A stretch of DNA of 25,150 bases from DAOTTX01 sp034437515 (GTDB lineage: Bacteria > Chloroflexota > Anaerolineae > Aggregatilineales > Phototrophicaceae), in contig DAOTTX010000180.1 of NCBI GenBank assembly GCA_034437515.1, positions 1 through 25,150 on the forward strand. The letters run 5' to 3'. Position 1 is the stretch's first letter, and each line of letters starts with the position of its first letter. Shown one piece after another: positions 8,743-16,060 of this stretch. Below the pieces are notes generated by a model, which searched no databases, was not told the origin of the DNA, and saw only the letters and a program-made list of their open reading frames with translations. Both the position numbers and the translations under genes were made by a program.

Positions 8743-10991
8743 TACATGCCACCATACTGTGTGAGAATCAAGAAAAGGAAGTTTTCGCGCTCGTCTGCGG
8801 TCATCGGGCGCGGACGTCCTTGATCTTCGATAATACCCGTAAACAGGTCAACCGTCAGTAATCGTCCTTCATAGATGAAAAATTGATCGATGAAAAACCG
8901 TACCCCGCCGAAAAATTCCTGGTCGAAGTACAGATTACCTAATCCATAATGGATGAACCCTTCCCCGGCGAACTCAAACGTTTGCGGGAAATGTGAGTGC
9001 GTGCCGACCACCACATCCGCGCCCCAGCCGACCAGTTCCCGATAATCACTCTGGATCTGCGGCCTCGGCGTAAACTCATCGAACTCAAAGTGCTGCGACG
9101 AGACAATCACCAGATCATTTTCTTCCGCTAGAACGGGCAGCGTGATCTGCAACCAGTCGCGCTCACACGGTGCCGCCCCCGGCCTGACCCCACCCAGCAT
9201 CCCCTCATTCTCGTTGACCTGAGCATAATACGGGCCGGCCCAATTACAAGCCAAAAGCGCGATCCGGTTGCCGTGATGCTCGATGAGCAGTGGGCGTTGG
9301 GCGTCTTCTAAGGTCTCACCACCACCTAACGGTGCGATGCCGCGCTCTACATACCATTGCAGCGTATCGTTATAAGCATCGTAGCCATAATCATTGTTGT
9401 GATTGCCGGAAAGCTCAACGATGTCAAGATCGAGCAATGTCAACAGTTCAAAATGTGCCGGTTTACTGCAAAATGCCCCCAACCGTCCGGCGACATCCAT
9501 ACTGGGGCACGCGGGATGAAACGACACTTCGTTACTGGTATGGAAGAAATCCGCCGCTGTGACGTAATCCTGAATGCCACTCGCCGCCCATTCGACCCCT
9601 TCACGATCCAGCGCAGGCAGCATCTCACGGGTCAACGCCGTGACCCCGCTCATAGCGATGCGAGTCAACCGTACCGGGTAGAAGTTCGGGGTATCACTGG
9701 CAAAGGCGAACGGATATTCAGCCAGGTCAGCATCCAGTGGATGCGTCTCATCCACACGTAAAACGCGATAGCGTGGGGTCAGCCGGTCGAAGGGCAACAA
9801 CGTGTATAAAGTCCCATCACGACTGAGTGTGTTGAGCAGCGCCCCCGGTTCGACCAACCGCGTCCCCTCAGCGACGTTGATGCCGTAGTCGAGCGCCAGC
9901 ATACCAGCGACGTCTGTACTCAGTACCAACCGGGGATCGAGCAAACCAGCGCGGATGTTCGCCAATTGTTCACCGGTCATGTTGGCCTGCCGGCTGCCAA
10001 AGGCGATGGCGGGTAACAGCAGATACAGATTGTCATCTGCGGAAGAAGGCGCGGTGGTTGGGGCGAGTTCTGCAACAGGGGCGGGAACGGTCGGCGTCGG
10101 CAGCAGACCGAGGTCGCTTTGTGGGGTCGGGCGCGGTGTGTTTGTCACGAACAACGCCGGGGGATGGGTGGCTGTTGGTTCCGGTTGGACGTCACTCTGC
10201 CAACCCTGCATATAAAATTGAACGTATTCCGCGATGTGCTGGCCCCAGTAGGCGTTATTATGCTCACCCTGCGGCTTGACGGTATACAGATGCGCAACAC
10301 CGCGCTCGCTCAGCCGCTCGTGCATGATCTCCAGGCCCGGCAGCGCGTAATCATCTACACCATGATCCAACCAGATGCGCAGCGTATCGACATTTTCGCC
10401 GTCACTAGCAAGGTGCAGCGGATTTTCTTCCGGCGGTGCGTGGTACAGGTCAAAAAACGCACTGTGTCCGCCGACCGCATCGAACATCGCCGGGTCGCGG
10501 AAAGCGAAATGAAAAGCCCAGAACCCACCGCGTGAGATCCCTCCAATCGCACGGCGACCGGTATCAATGCGATAGGTATCTTCCAACAACGGCATCACAC
10601 CATCACGAAAAACACCACTCCATGAGTAGCGATCAAAGCGATTTTCGTTACCCACCCATTCCGCGAAAGGCATCACGGCGATGACCGGCGGGTATTCACC
10701 ACGTGCGATGCCCTCATCGAGAAGGTCAAAAAGACCGAGACGACCCCATTGTCCATCGTCCTCGTTGGAGCCGTGCATAAGATAAATCACCGGGTAACTG
10801 TCGTCTGTCTGATCGTAACAAGCTGGCAGATAAACGGTGTAATAGATGCGTGTTTGAATGTCGCTCGCATAGTGAAAATCACGCTCGGTGCGTCCGGTCG
10901 TCTCACCACAGGTTGTTTGTGCCTGTGTGCCGATCATCACGCTGCATAGGGCAAAGAAGAACGCCGTCACCACAATCAGCCAGTTTTGCAT
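8742..10991 (-). CDS. Secreted fusion of an esterase domain and a CapA-type phosphoesterase-like domain
   Basis: 749 aa with an N-terminal signal sequence (about 1-24, ending TQA). Residues about 35-265 are an esterase D/feruloyl-esterase-like alpha/beta hydrolase: HG oxyanion segment (LMHGS), nucleophile S153 in GISRGG, a likely acid in the 208-213 DHGVDD region, and H244 in GEHNN. A Thr/Pro-rich linker follows (about 270-318). A middle segment (about 322-430) resembles the accessory part seen before some CapA domains. Residues about 440-735 match the CapA (poly-gamma-glutamate synthesis protein) calcineurin-like fold: GNHNNDYG (N530, H531), GTHSH (663-667) and HYGLGNLYFD. CapA proteins act in export or anchoring of polyglutamate-like polymers, but no capBC genes are here. 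The ATG has GAGG about eight bases upstream. It is the first gene of the run, behind a good promoter. Confidence 0.85.
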   Translation of the reverse strand: MQNWLIVVTAFFFALCSVMIGTQAQTTCGETTGRTERDFHYASDIQTRIYYTVYLPACYDQTDDSYPVIYLMHGSNEDDGQWGRLGLFDLLDEGIARGEYPPVIAVMPFAEWVGNENRFDRYSWSGVFRDGVMPLLEDTYRIDTGRRAIGGISRGGFWAFHFAFRDPAMFDAVGGHSAFFDLYHAPPEENPLHLASDGENVDTLRIWLDHGVDDYALPGLEIMHERLSERGVAHLYTVKPQGEHNNAYWGQHIAEYVQFYMQGWQSDVQPEPTATHPPALFVTNTPRPTPQSDLGLLPTPTVPAPVAELAPTTAPSSADDNLYLLLPAIAFGSRQANMTGEQLANIRAGLLDPRLVLSTDVAGMLALDYGINVAEGTRLVEPGALLNTLSRDGTLYTLLPFDRLTPRYRVLRVDETHPLDADLAEYPFAFASDTPNFYPVRLTRIAMSGVTALTREMLPALDREGVEWAASGIQDYVTAADFFHTSNEVSFHPACPSMDVAGRLGAFCSKPAHFELLTLLDLDIVELSGNHNNDYGYDAYNDTLQWYVERGIAPLGGGETLEDAQRPLLIEHHGNRIALLACNWAGPYYAQVNENEGMLGGVRPGAAPCERDWLQITLPVLAEENDLVIVSSQHFEFDEFTPRPQIQSDYRELVGWGADVVVGTHSHFPQTFEFAGEGFIHYGLGNLYFDQEFFGGVRFFIDQFFIYEGRLLTVDLFTGIIEDQGRPRPMTADERENFLFLILTQYGGM

Positions 10992-11017
10992 TCCGTATCC
11001 TCAATACATGGGTAAGA

Positions 11018-11045
11018 CAGTTGGGCATGATCTGTGACCCAACTG
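11018..11045 (-). repeat. Inverted repeat at the start of the esterase-CapA transcript
   Basis: Perfect 8-bp arms CAGTTGGG (11018-11025) and CCCAACTG (11038-11045) with a 12-base loop. It begins just downstream of the -10 box at 11053-11058, so it would form a hairpin at the very 5' end of the mRNA, or act as a protein-binding site. No T-tract follows, so it is not a terminator. Confidence 0.6.
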
Positions 11046-11052
11046 CCAGAGG

Positions 11053-11082
11053 ATTATAGGTGATACCCGGCTGTAATGTCTA
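11053..11082 (-). promoter_or_regulatory. Promoter of the esterase-CapA gene run
   Basis: Minus strand: -35 TAGACA (11082-11077), 18-bp spacer, perfect -10 TATAAT (11058-11053). It lies in the 111-bp gap after the response regulator gene and is the best-matching promoter on this strand. The predicted transcript has a leader of about 55 bases. Confidence 0.7.
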
Positions 11083-11102
11083 GCGAGATAGATTGCTTTG
11101 TT

Positions 11103-11954
11103 TTAATTCACACGCTCGCTGAGTCGATAACCAATACCACGCACGTTGACAATTAAGTCAGCATCCTGTTGCGCGGACTTCAACTTGCGGCGCAGGTTAC
11201 TCACATGCGGGCGGATAACCTCACGCGCCTCAGCCTCGTCAACGGAGTAGCCACGTACCTCACGCACCAGCTCATGGCACGGCACGACACGTCCGCGATG
11301 TGCCGCGAGGTACAACAGCAGGTCAAATTCGGTCGGCGTCAGGTCGATGTCGGTATCACCAACCGCGATCTGATAGCGCCCCGGATAAACCGTCAGCGGA
11401 CCAAGCTGCATGCTGGAGGTCGCTGGTTCAGTTACGGTTTCCACGTTGCGGACTTCAGGGGTTGTCTCTTCGCTGACGGTAGCCGTCACTTCAACATCGG
11501 TGCGTGCGAGTTCATACACATCACTGCGGATGGCGTCCAATAAGGAACGACGGCGCTTCAGGTTTTGTGCGCGTTCAACACCTCTGGAAACACTCTGCCG
11601 GATGTCCTGACTAGAACTTGGCTTAATCAGGTAGTCATGCGCCCCTAAGCGCAACGCTTCTACCGCCGTACCGAGGCTGGCATAAGCTGTCATCAAAATA
11701 ACAATTGCATCGGGTGCCTCTTCTTTGATGTAGCGCAGCAACTCTACACCATCTAAACCCGGCATCCGAATATCTGTTAGTACGACGTCATAGTGCTGTT
11801 GTTTCATCAGTTCTAGTGCTTCTTCACCGCTGGCTGCCTCATTGACGACATAGCCAACTCTCTGTAAGGTCTTGCTCACCGAATAACGGTTTGCGCCCTC
11901 GTCATCAACGACTAGAACATATGAGTTTTCTTCTACAGATGTCATGGTACTCAT
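11103..11954 (-). CDS. OmpR-type response regulator (orphan)
   Basis: DNA-binding response regulator, 283 aa. The receiver domain spans about 11-125: acidic pocket VVDDE (D17/D18), phospho-acceptor D61 in LTDIRMPG, switch Thr in MTAY (T88) and conserved K110 in LIKP. A linker of about 60 residues rich in Val, Thr and Glu leads to a winged-helix domain (about 185-280) with the family's TPTEFDLLLYLA and HVSNLRRKL, ending in VNVRGIGYRL. No histidine kinase gene is beside it, so its partner and targets are unknown. Two in-frame ATGs are possible (11954 and 11945); neither has a strong ribosome-binding site. Its neighbours are tilS upstream and the esterase-CapA gene downstream, which it could plausibly control. 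Confidence 0.93.
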   Translation of the reverse strand: MSTMTSVEENSYVLVVDDEGANRYSVSKTLQRVGYVVNEAASGEEALELMKQQHYDVVLTDIRMPGLDGVELLRYIKEEAPDAIVILMTAYASLGTAVEALRLGAHDYLIKPSSSQDIRQSVSRGVERAQNLKRRRSLLDAIRSDVYELARTDVEVTATVSEETTPEVRNVETVTEPATSSMQLGPLTVYPGRYQIAVGDTDIDLTPTEFDLLLYLAAHRGRVVPCHELVREVRGYSVDEAEAREVIRPHVSNLRRKLKSAQQDADLIVNVRGIGYRLSERVN

Positions 11955-11982
11955 GTCCCGTTTGTTTGTAAAGGTTTCCCTA

Positions 11983-11998
11983 ATTCTTCCTCAAGAAT
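11983..11998. repeat. Small palindrome over the -10 box of the response regulator promoter
   Basis: ATTCTT (11983-11988), 4-base spacer, AAGAAT (11993-11998). It overlaps the predicted -10 element of the response regulator and could be an operator, perhaps for self-regulation. Six-bp arms are short enough to occur by chance. Confidence 0.3.
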
Positions 11999-12022
11999 AC
12001 ATCTGTATATCTATTTTGGCAA
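11994..12022 (-). promoter_or_regulatory. Promoter of the response regulator gene
   Basis: Minus strand: -35 TTGCCA (12022-12017, five of six consensus), 17-bp spacer, -10 TATTCT (11999-11994, four of six). It lies between the tilS stop and the regulator start. Confidence 0.5.
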
Positions 12023-12036
12023 CCCTTACAGCCACA

Positions 12037-13422
12037 TCATTCATAAATTTTTACGAAAACAATAGAGGATGTATTGTTAATGTCTGCACTCCAAGTAAGC
12101 ATAGCCTGATTTTCCGTTAAAATCATCATCAAATGACCATCAATAAAGAGTAATGGTAAACGATCACGGACATTTCGCGGAATTTTACGATCAATCATCC
12201 AATCTTTAATTTTCTTAGATTTCCCTGCCATACCCCGCGGTTGGATGCGATCTCCAGGCGAGCGACCGCGCAGGATCAGCGTTCCAGCAGGCAGCGCCAC
12301 CCATCCCGGTTCATCGGTGGGGTCATGCCGGGTCTGGATTCCCCAACCTGCACCGGGGATGCGAACCGTACCAGGTACCGGGATGTACCGGGCAAATCCG
12401 GCATCCGGTAACAGAAAACGCCCCTGCATTGTCGCTGATCGGTGTTCGATCACCAGATGGTCATAATCAACGCGGAATAGATACCCACCGGGGAACTGCG
12501 CAACCGCACCGATCTCACCACGTTGCGCCACATCCAGTGCCTGTACAATGTGAACCTGCCCCACCTCAACATCGGACGAGAGATGCACCAGTGAGTCGAA
12601 CAAAGCACGCCGCTGCATGGCGGTGTGCCAACGGGCAAACCCCTCACGCGGGATCAGCACCCGATTAGCCCGAAAATCGACCTGTGGTCGGAACCCCTGT
12701 TGGTACGCCTGTTCTATAAAGGTTTGATCGACGGCAGCATTCTCCGCGAGCCGTAACAACGCAATTTCGACGTCTGGGTTCAGATTTTTAAGCATCGGCA
12801 GCACTTTATGACGCACATAATTCCGTGTGAACGTCGTATCTTGATTGGTCGGGTCATCACGATAACCAAGACCATGCTGCCGACAGTACGCAAGCAGATC
12901 AGCACGGCGGGCGAACAACAACGGGCGCACTAAAAGCAAATCAGGGGCAGTCGGCAACGGTGCGGTATGTTGCATCCCTCGCAGACCTTGTAGACCCGCC
13001 CCGCGTAGCAGATGCATTAGAACCGTCTCGGCCTGGTCACCGGCGTGGTGGGCGGTCACGATACGCCGTGCGCCGACCTTACGAGCGACTTGCGCCAGAA
13101 ATTGATAGCGTGCCTCGCGTGCGACGGCCTCGCTCCCGTTTGTCTGTTTGGAGAGATCGCCATGCCCTGTATGCGTAGGTAGTCCGAGCGCGTTTGCGAC
13201 CCTCTGTACGAAAAGCACATCATCAATGGCCTGTGGACGTAGCCCATGATCGAAAGTTGCGACATGTAAAGTGATCTTTAAACGTTCTCGCAATCCATGT
13301 AAGATGTGTAGCAGTGTCAGCGAATCCGCACCACCGGAAACCGCCAAGACGACCGTTTCATCAGGTGGGAATAAGTGATTTTGCTGAATGTAGCGGGATA
13401 ATTTGTTGGTCAATCGCATCAT
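12037..13422 (-). CDS. tilS: tRNA(Ile)-lysidine synthetase
   Basis: Attaches lysine to C34 of the CAU-anticodon tRNA-Ile so that it reads AUA codons; essential in most bacteria. The N-type ATP pyrophosphatase P-loop is SGGADS (29-34), followed by ATFDHGLRP and a long catalytic domain. The C-terminal TilS domain shows GRSPGDRIQPRGM and KSKKIKDWMIDRKIP near residues 390-425. Its 461 aa is close to the usual length. The start ATG at 13422 has a second ATG beside it and no clear ribosome-binding site. It is transcribed divergently from mreB across a short shared promoter region. Confidence 0.95.
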   Translation of the reverse strand: MMRLTNKLSRYIQQNHLFPPDETVVLAVSGGADSLTLLHILHGLRERLKITLHVATFDHGLRPQAIDDVLFVQRVANALGLPTHTGHGDLSKQTNGSEAVAREARYQFLAQVARKVGARRIVTAHHAGDQAETVLMHLLRGAGLQGLRGMQHTAPLPTAPDLLLVRPLLFARRADLLAYCRQHGLGYRDDPTNQDTTFTRNYVRHKVLPMLKNLNPDVEIALLRLAENAAVDQTFIEQAYQQGFRPQVDFRANRVLIPREGFARWHTAMQRRALFDSLVHLSSDVEVGQVHIVQALDVAQRGEIGAVAQFPGGYLFRVDYDHLVIEHRSATMQGRFLLPDAGFARYIPVPGTVRIPGAGWGIQTRHDPTDEPGWVALPAGTLILRGRSPGDRIQPRGMAGKSKKIKDWMIDRKIPRNVRDRLPLLFIDGHLMMILTENQAMLTWSADINNTSSIVFVKIYE

Positions 13423-13452
13423 AAGCGTGTATATTTTGCAATGGCAAGGTCG

Positions 13453-13458
13453 ATTATA
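13453..13458 (-). promoter_or_regulatory. -10 box of the tilS promoter
   Basis: A perfect TATAAT on the minus strand, 31 bases upstream of the tilS start. The matching -35 region falls inside the palindrome at 13465-13485 and is not consensus-like, so an activator or other aid may be needed. Confidence 0.5.
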
Positions 13459-13464
13459 GCCGAT

Positions 13465-13485
13465 TGTGATGTTATGTACATCACA
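13465..13485. promoter_or_regulatory. Palindrome between divergent tilS and mreB promoters (candidate operator)
   Basis: Perfect 8-bp arms TGTGATGT (13465-13472) and ACATCACA (13478-13485) around a 5-base spacer. It covers the -35 positions of both divergent promoters, where a dimeric regulator could control both. The arm sequence TGTGA is reminiscent of CRP/FNR-type half-sites, but that assignment is inference. Confidence 0.5.
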
Positions 13486-13490
13486 TCATG

Positions 13491-13499
13491 TGCTATAAT
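13491..13499 (+). promoter_or_regulatory. mreB promoter, extended -10
   Basis: TGC followed by TATAAT (13494-13499) forms an extended -10 element with no good -35. The predicted start is near 13506, about 29 bases before the mreB GTG. Confidence 0.65.
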
Positions 13500-13534
13500 C
13501 TCGCGTCGCAACAGACCGCTGTGAGGAGCTTTGA

Positions 13535-14596
13535 GTGTTAAGCCCGTTAGATTATTTCTTTGGCCTGTTTTCGCTAGATATCGGTATTGACCTCGGTACA
13601 GCCAATACCCTTGTCTATGTGCGTGGTAAGGGCATCGTCCTGAATGAACCGTCATTTGTCGCCGTAGATCGGCGGTCTGGTCAACCGCGTGAGGTTGGCG
13701 CACGCGCCAAAGAAATGTGGAGCAAGAACCCAAAAGACATCATGATCGTCCGTCCCCTGCGAGATGGCGTCATTAGTGATTTTGAAATCACCGAGCGTAT
13801 GCTCGATCATTTGATTCGCAAAGCTCACGAGCAGACCTGGGTGCCCATCCCCAGGCCGCGTGTTGTGGTCGGCATCCCTAGTGGCGTCACCGAAGTGGAA
13901 AAACGCGCCGTCTATGATGCCGCCATCAGTGCTGGCGCACGCGAGGTTTTCTTGATCGAAGAGCCGGTCGCCGCTGCAATCGGCGCTGGATTGCCCGTCA
14001 CGGAGACACGCGGTAGCATGATCGTAGACATCGGCGGTGGAACAACAGAAATTGCTATTTTCTCCCTGGGCGGCATCGTTATCAGCCGTTCGATCCGTGT
14101 TGCTGGTGATGAGATGGATGAGGACATCGTGCAATACATGCGTACCAAACACAACCTGCTCATCGGTGAACCAACCGCTGAACGTGTAAAACTTGAGGTC
14201 GGCTCTGCCGCGCCCCTGCCTCAAGAACGCACCACAAGTGTGCGTGGTCGCAACCTTGTAAGCGGATTGCCGGCTTCCATCGAGGTCAGTACGATCGAGA
14301 TGCGTGAGGCCATTGCGGGGTCGGTCGAGATTCTAGTAGATACGGTCAAGGATGCGCTCGATGATACCCCGCCGGAACTGGTCGCCGACCTGATGGAAAG
14401 CGGCATCTGTATGGCGGGTGGCGGCAGCCAGCTTAAAGGACTGGCGGAGCGTATAGCTGACGAAGTCAACATTCGCACCTGGGTCGCAGATGACGCAATG
14501 ACCTGTGTTGCGCGTGGCTCCGGGCGTGTCCTGGAAGATTATGGCAACCTGCGACGGATGCTCGTCGGCACCGAACGTGGCAGTACCTGGCATTAA
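13535..14596 (+). CDS. mreB: Rod shape-determining actin homologue MreB
   Basis: Membrane-associated actin-like ATPase that forms filaments guiding lateral peptidoglycan synthesis. At 353 aa it is slightly over the usual length. Phosphate-binding motif DLGTANT (19-25), second phosphate loop IVDIGGGTTEIA near 167, and the adenosine loop MAGGGSQLKGL near 290 are all present. The start is GTG at 13535, chosen because GAGGAG lies six bases upstream. It heads the mreBCD-mrdA cluster and is divergent from tilS. Confidence 0.97.
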   Translation: MLSPLDYFFGLFSLDIGIDLGTANTLVYVRGKGIVLNEPSFVAVDRRSGQPREVGARAKEMWSKNPKDIMIVRPLRDGVISDFEITERMLDHLIRKAHEQTWVPIPRPRVVVGIPSGVTEVEKRAVYDAAISAGAREVFLIEEPVAAAIGAGLPVTETRGSMIVDIGGGTTEIAIFSLGGIVISRSIRVAGDEMDEDIVQYMRTKHNLLIGEPTAERVKLEVGSAAPLPQERTTSVRGRNLVSGLPASIEVSTIEMREAIAGSVEILVDTVKDALDDTPPELVADLMESGICMAGGGSQLKGLAERIADEVNIRTWVADDAMTCVARGSGRVLEDYGNLRRMLVGTERGSTWH

Positions 14597-14625
14597 GCCA
14601 GTCTTCCCAATTGCTTATCCCCGTT

Positions 14626-14634
14626 TGTTATAAT
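14626..14634 (+). promoter_or_regulatory. Possible promoter before mreC, extended -10
   Basis: TGT followed by TATAAT (14629-14634) in the 71-bp gap between mreB and mreC. It has the same extended -10 form as the mreB promoter and no clear -35. It may allow mreC expression independent of mreB. Confidence 0.45.
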
Positions 14635-14667
14635 CATCCTCTAAAGTTATTAATCATCGGGTGATGT

Positions 14668-15522
14668 ATGCGCTCTAATTGGCGATCTAACCGGCTTACC
14701 TTTCTGTTTGTCATGGTGGCTCTGTGTGGCTGCATGATTGTCACCAGCATTGTCGGGACGTTGGCTCCGGCAGAAAGTGTGCTGGCGACTCCCTTGACAT
14801 TTATCACCGGCGCGGTGAATAGCGTCAGCCAGGATGGTGGACAACTTTTCGACGACCTGACCGAGATCCGCGATTTGAGAGAACGCAACCATGAATTAGA
14901 ACGCCAACTCGCCCGGTTGCAAGCGGAAGCAGTCGCCCTGCGTGAGATCGAAAACGATTATAACCGGCTGGCTGCCCTGCTGGACTACGACGCCCCATCT
15001 CGCAACCAGGATACCATCGCCGCTGATGTCATCGCCAATTACGATGCCACCGGCAGCTTGAACACCATCATCGTCAACCGGGGCAGTCGAGACGGTGTCG
15101 AACGGGGGATGGCAGTCGTCACACAGGCGGGGTTGGTCGGGCGCATCACGGAGGTTTTCGCCACTGCCTCGCGTGTGCTGCTCGTCACCGACCCCAGCAG
15201 CAGCATCAGCGCCCGGTTGCAATCCACGCGAGCGGTCGGCAGTGTACGCGGGTTGCTCACAGGCGGCTTACGCATCGAGTTCATCCCGTTGGAAGACGAA
15301 GTACAAGTCGGTGATCTGGTCGTCACATCCGGTCTGGGTGGCAACCTGCCATCAGATATTCCTATCGGTCAGGTGACCAGCCGCCGCCAATTTGAGAACG
15401 AACTCAACCAGGAGGCGGAAATTCGCAGTTTTATCGACTTCGACCGGCTGGAAATCGTGATGATCGTCACCAGCTTTGAACCGGTCGATGTAACCGAATT
15501 CGACGATGACGAAGAAAGTTAA
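14668..15522 (+). CDS. mreC: Rod shape-determining protein MreC
   Basis: Links the MreB filament to the cell-wall synthases PBP2 and RodA; single-pass with an extracytoplasmic domain. 284 aa. A membrane segment lies at about 10-32. A coiled coil follows at about 68-102 (heptad-like RDLRERNHELERQLARL), then the two beta-rich domains with NRGSRDGVERGMAVV and VTSGLGGNLPSDIPIGQV, which are typical of the family. The acidic tail ends DDDEES. The ribosome-binding site is weak (GGGTG close to the ATG). mreD follows after two bases. Confidence 0.94.
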   Translation: MRSNWRSNRLTFLFVMVALCGCMIVTSIVGTLAPAESVLATPLTFITGAVNSVSQDGGQLFDDLTEIRDLRERNHELERQLARLQAEAVALREIENDYNRLAALLDYDAPSRNQDTIAADVIANYDATGSLNTIIVNRGSRDGVERGMAVVTQAGLVGRITEVFATASRVLLVTDPSSSISARLQSTRAVGSVRGLLTGGLRIEFIPLEDEVQVGDLVVTSGLGGNLPSDIPIGQVTSRRQFENELNQEAEIRSFIDFDRLEIVMIVTSFEPVDVTEFDDDEES

Positions 15523-15524
15523 CT

Positions 15525-16031
15525 GTGGGTAATTTCGTAAGTGTTCCGATTCTACTGGTGGCAGTCGTACTCCAGGTGACCTTAATGCCGCAGATTCGGC
15601 TGCTCGGCGGGATGCCCGATCTGGTTTTTCTCATCGTGTTGTCGTGGTCAATCAACACACGGCTGGAAGATGGCGTCATCTGGTCATTTGTCGGTGGCAT
15701 CCTGTATGATCTACTTTCCGGTGCGCCGACTGGGACGGCGGCATTGGGGATGTTGTTCGTCGTTTTTGGCATCAGCGGCATCGGGCAGCAAGTGTATAGC
15801 ATCGGCTTTTTGTTGCTGGCAGGTGCGGTCATCGTCGGGACAATTTTCAAGCAACTCATCCTATATTTCGTGCTGACCCTCAGCGGCTTCGAGGTCGAGT
15901 GGTTAGTCATGATCGGTTATGTGCTGGTGCCGACATTAATCTATAACATCGCTTTGATCGCGCCGGTTTATTGGTTCATCCGAGGTATTCAAAAGCGTGT
16001 TATCCGCGCTAAAGGTGGCTTTACCACCTGA
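15525..16031 (+). CDS. mreD: Rod shape-determining protein MreD
   Basis: Small polytopic membrane protein of the elongation machinery, 168 aa with about five hydrophobic helices. Family features are the N-terminal PILLVAVVLQVTLMP helix and the FVGGILYDLLSGAPTGTAALG loop. The start is GTG at 15525, two bases after the mreC stop, so it is probably coupled to mreC. The assignment rests on the hydropathy pattern, that loop and its place between mreC and mrdA. Confidence 0.9.
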   Translation: MGNFVSVPILLVAVVLQVTLMPQIRLLGGMPDLVFLIVLSWSINTRLEDGVIWSFVGGILYDLLSGAPTGTAALGMLFVVFGISGIGQQVYSIGFLLLAGAVIVGTIFKQLILYFVLTLSGFEVEWLVMIGYVLVPTLIYNIALIAPVYWFIRGIQKRVIRAKGGFTT

Positions 16032-16060
16032 AATCTTGAAGTTATGCGAGGTAAATTTCG

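Noticed and set aside
13652..14224. Minus-strand open frame of 190 codons opposite mreB
   Set aside because: Shadow of MreB codon usage; no recognisable domain.
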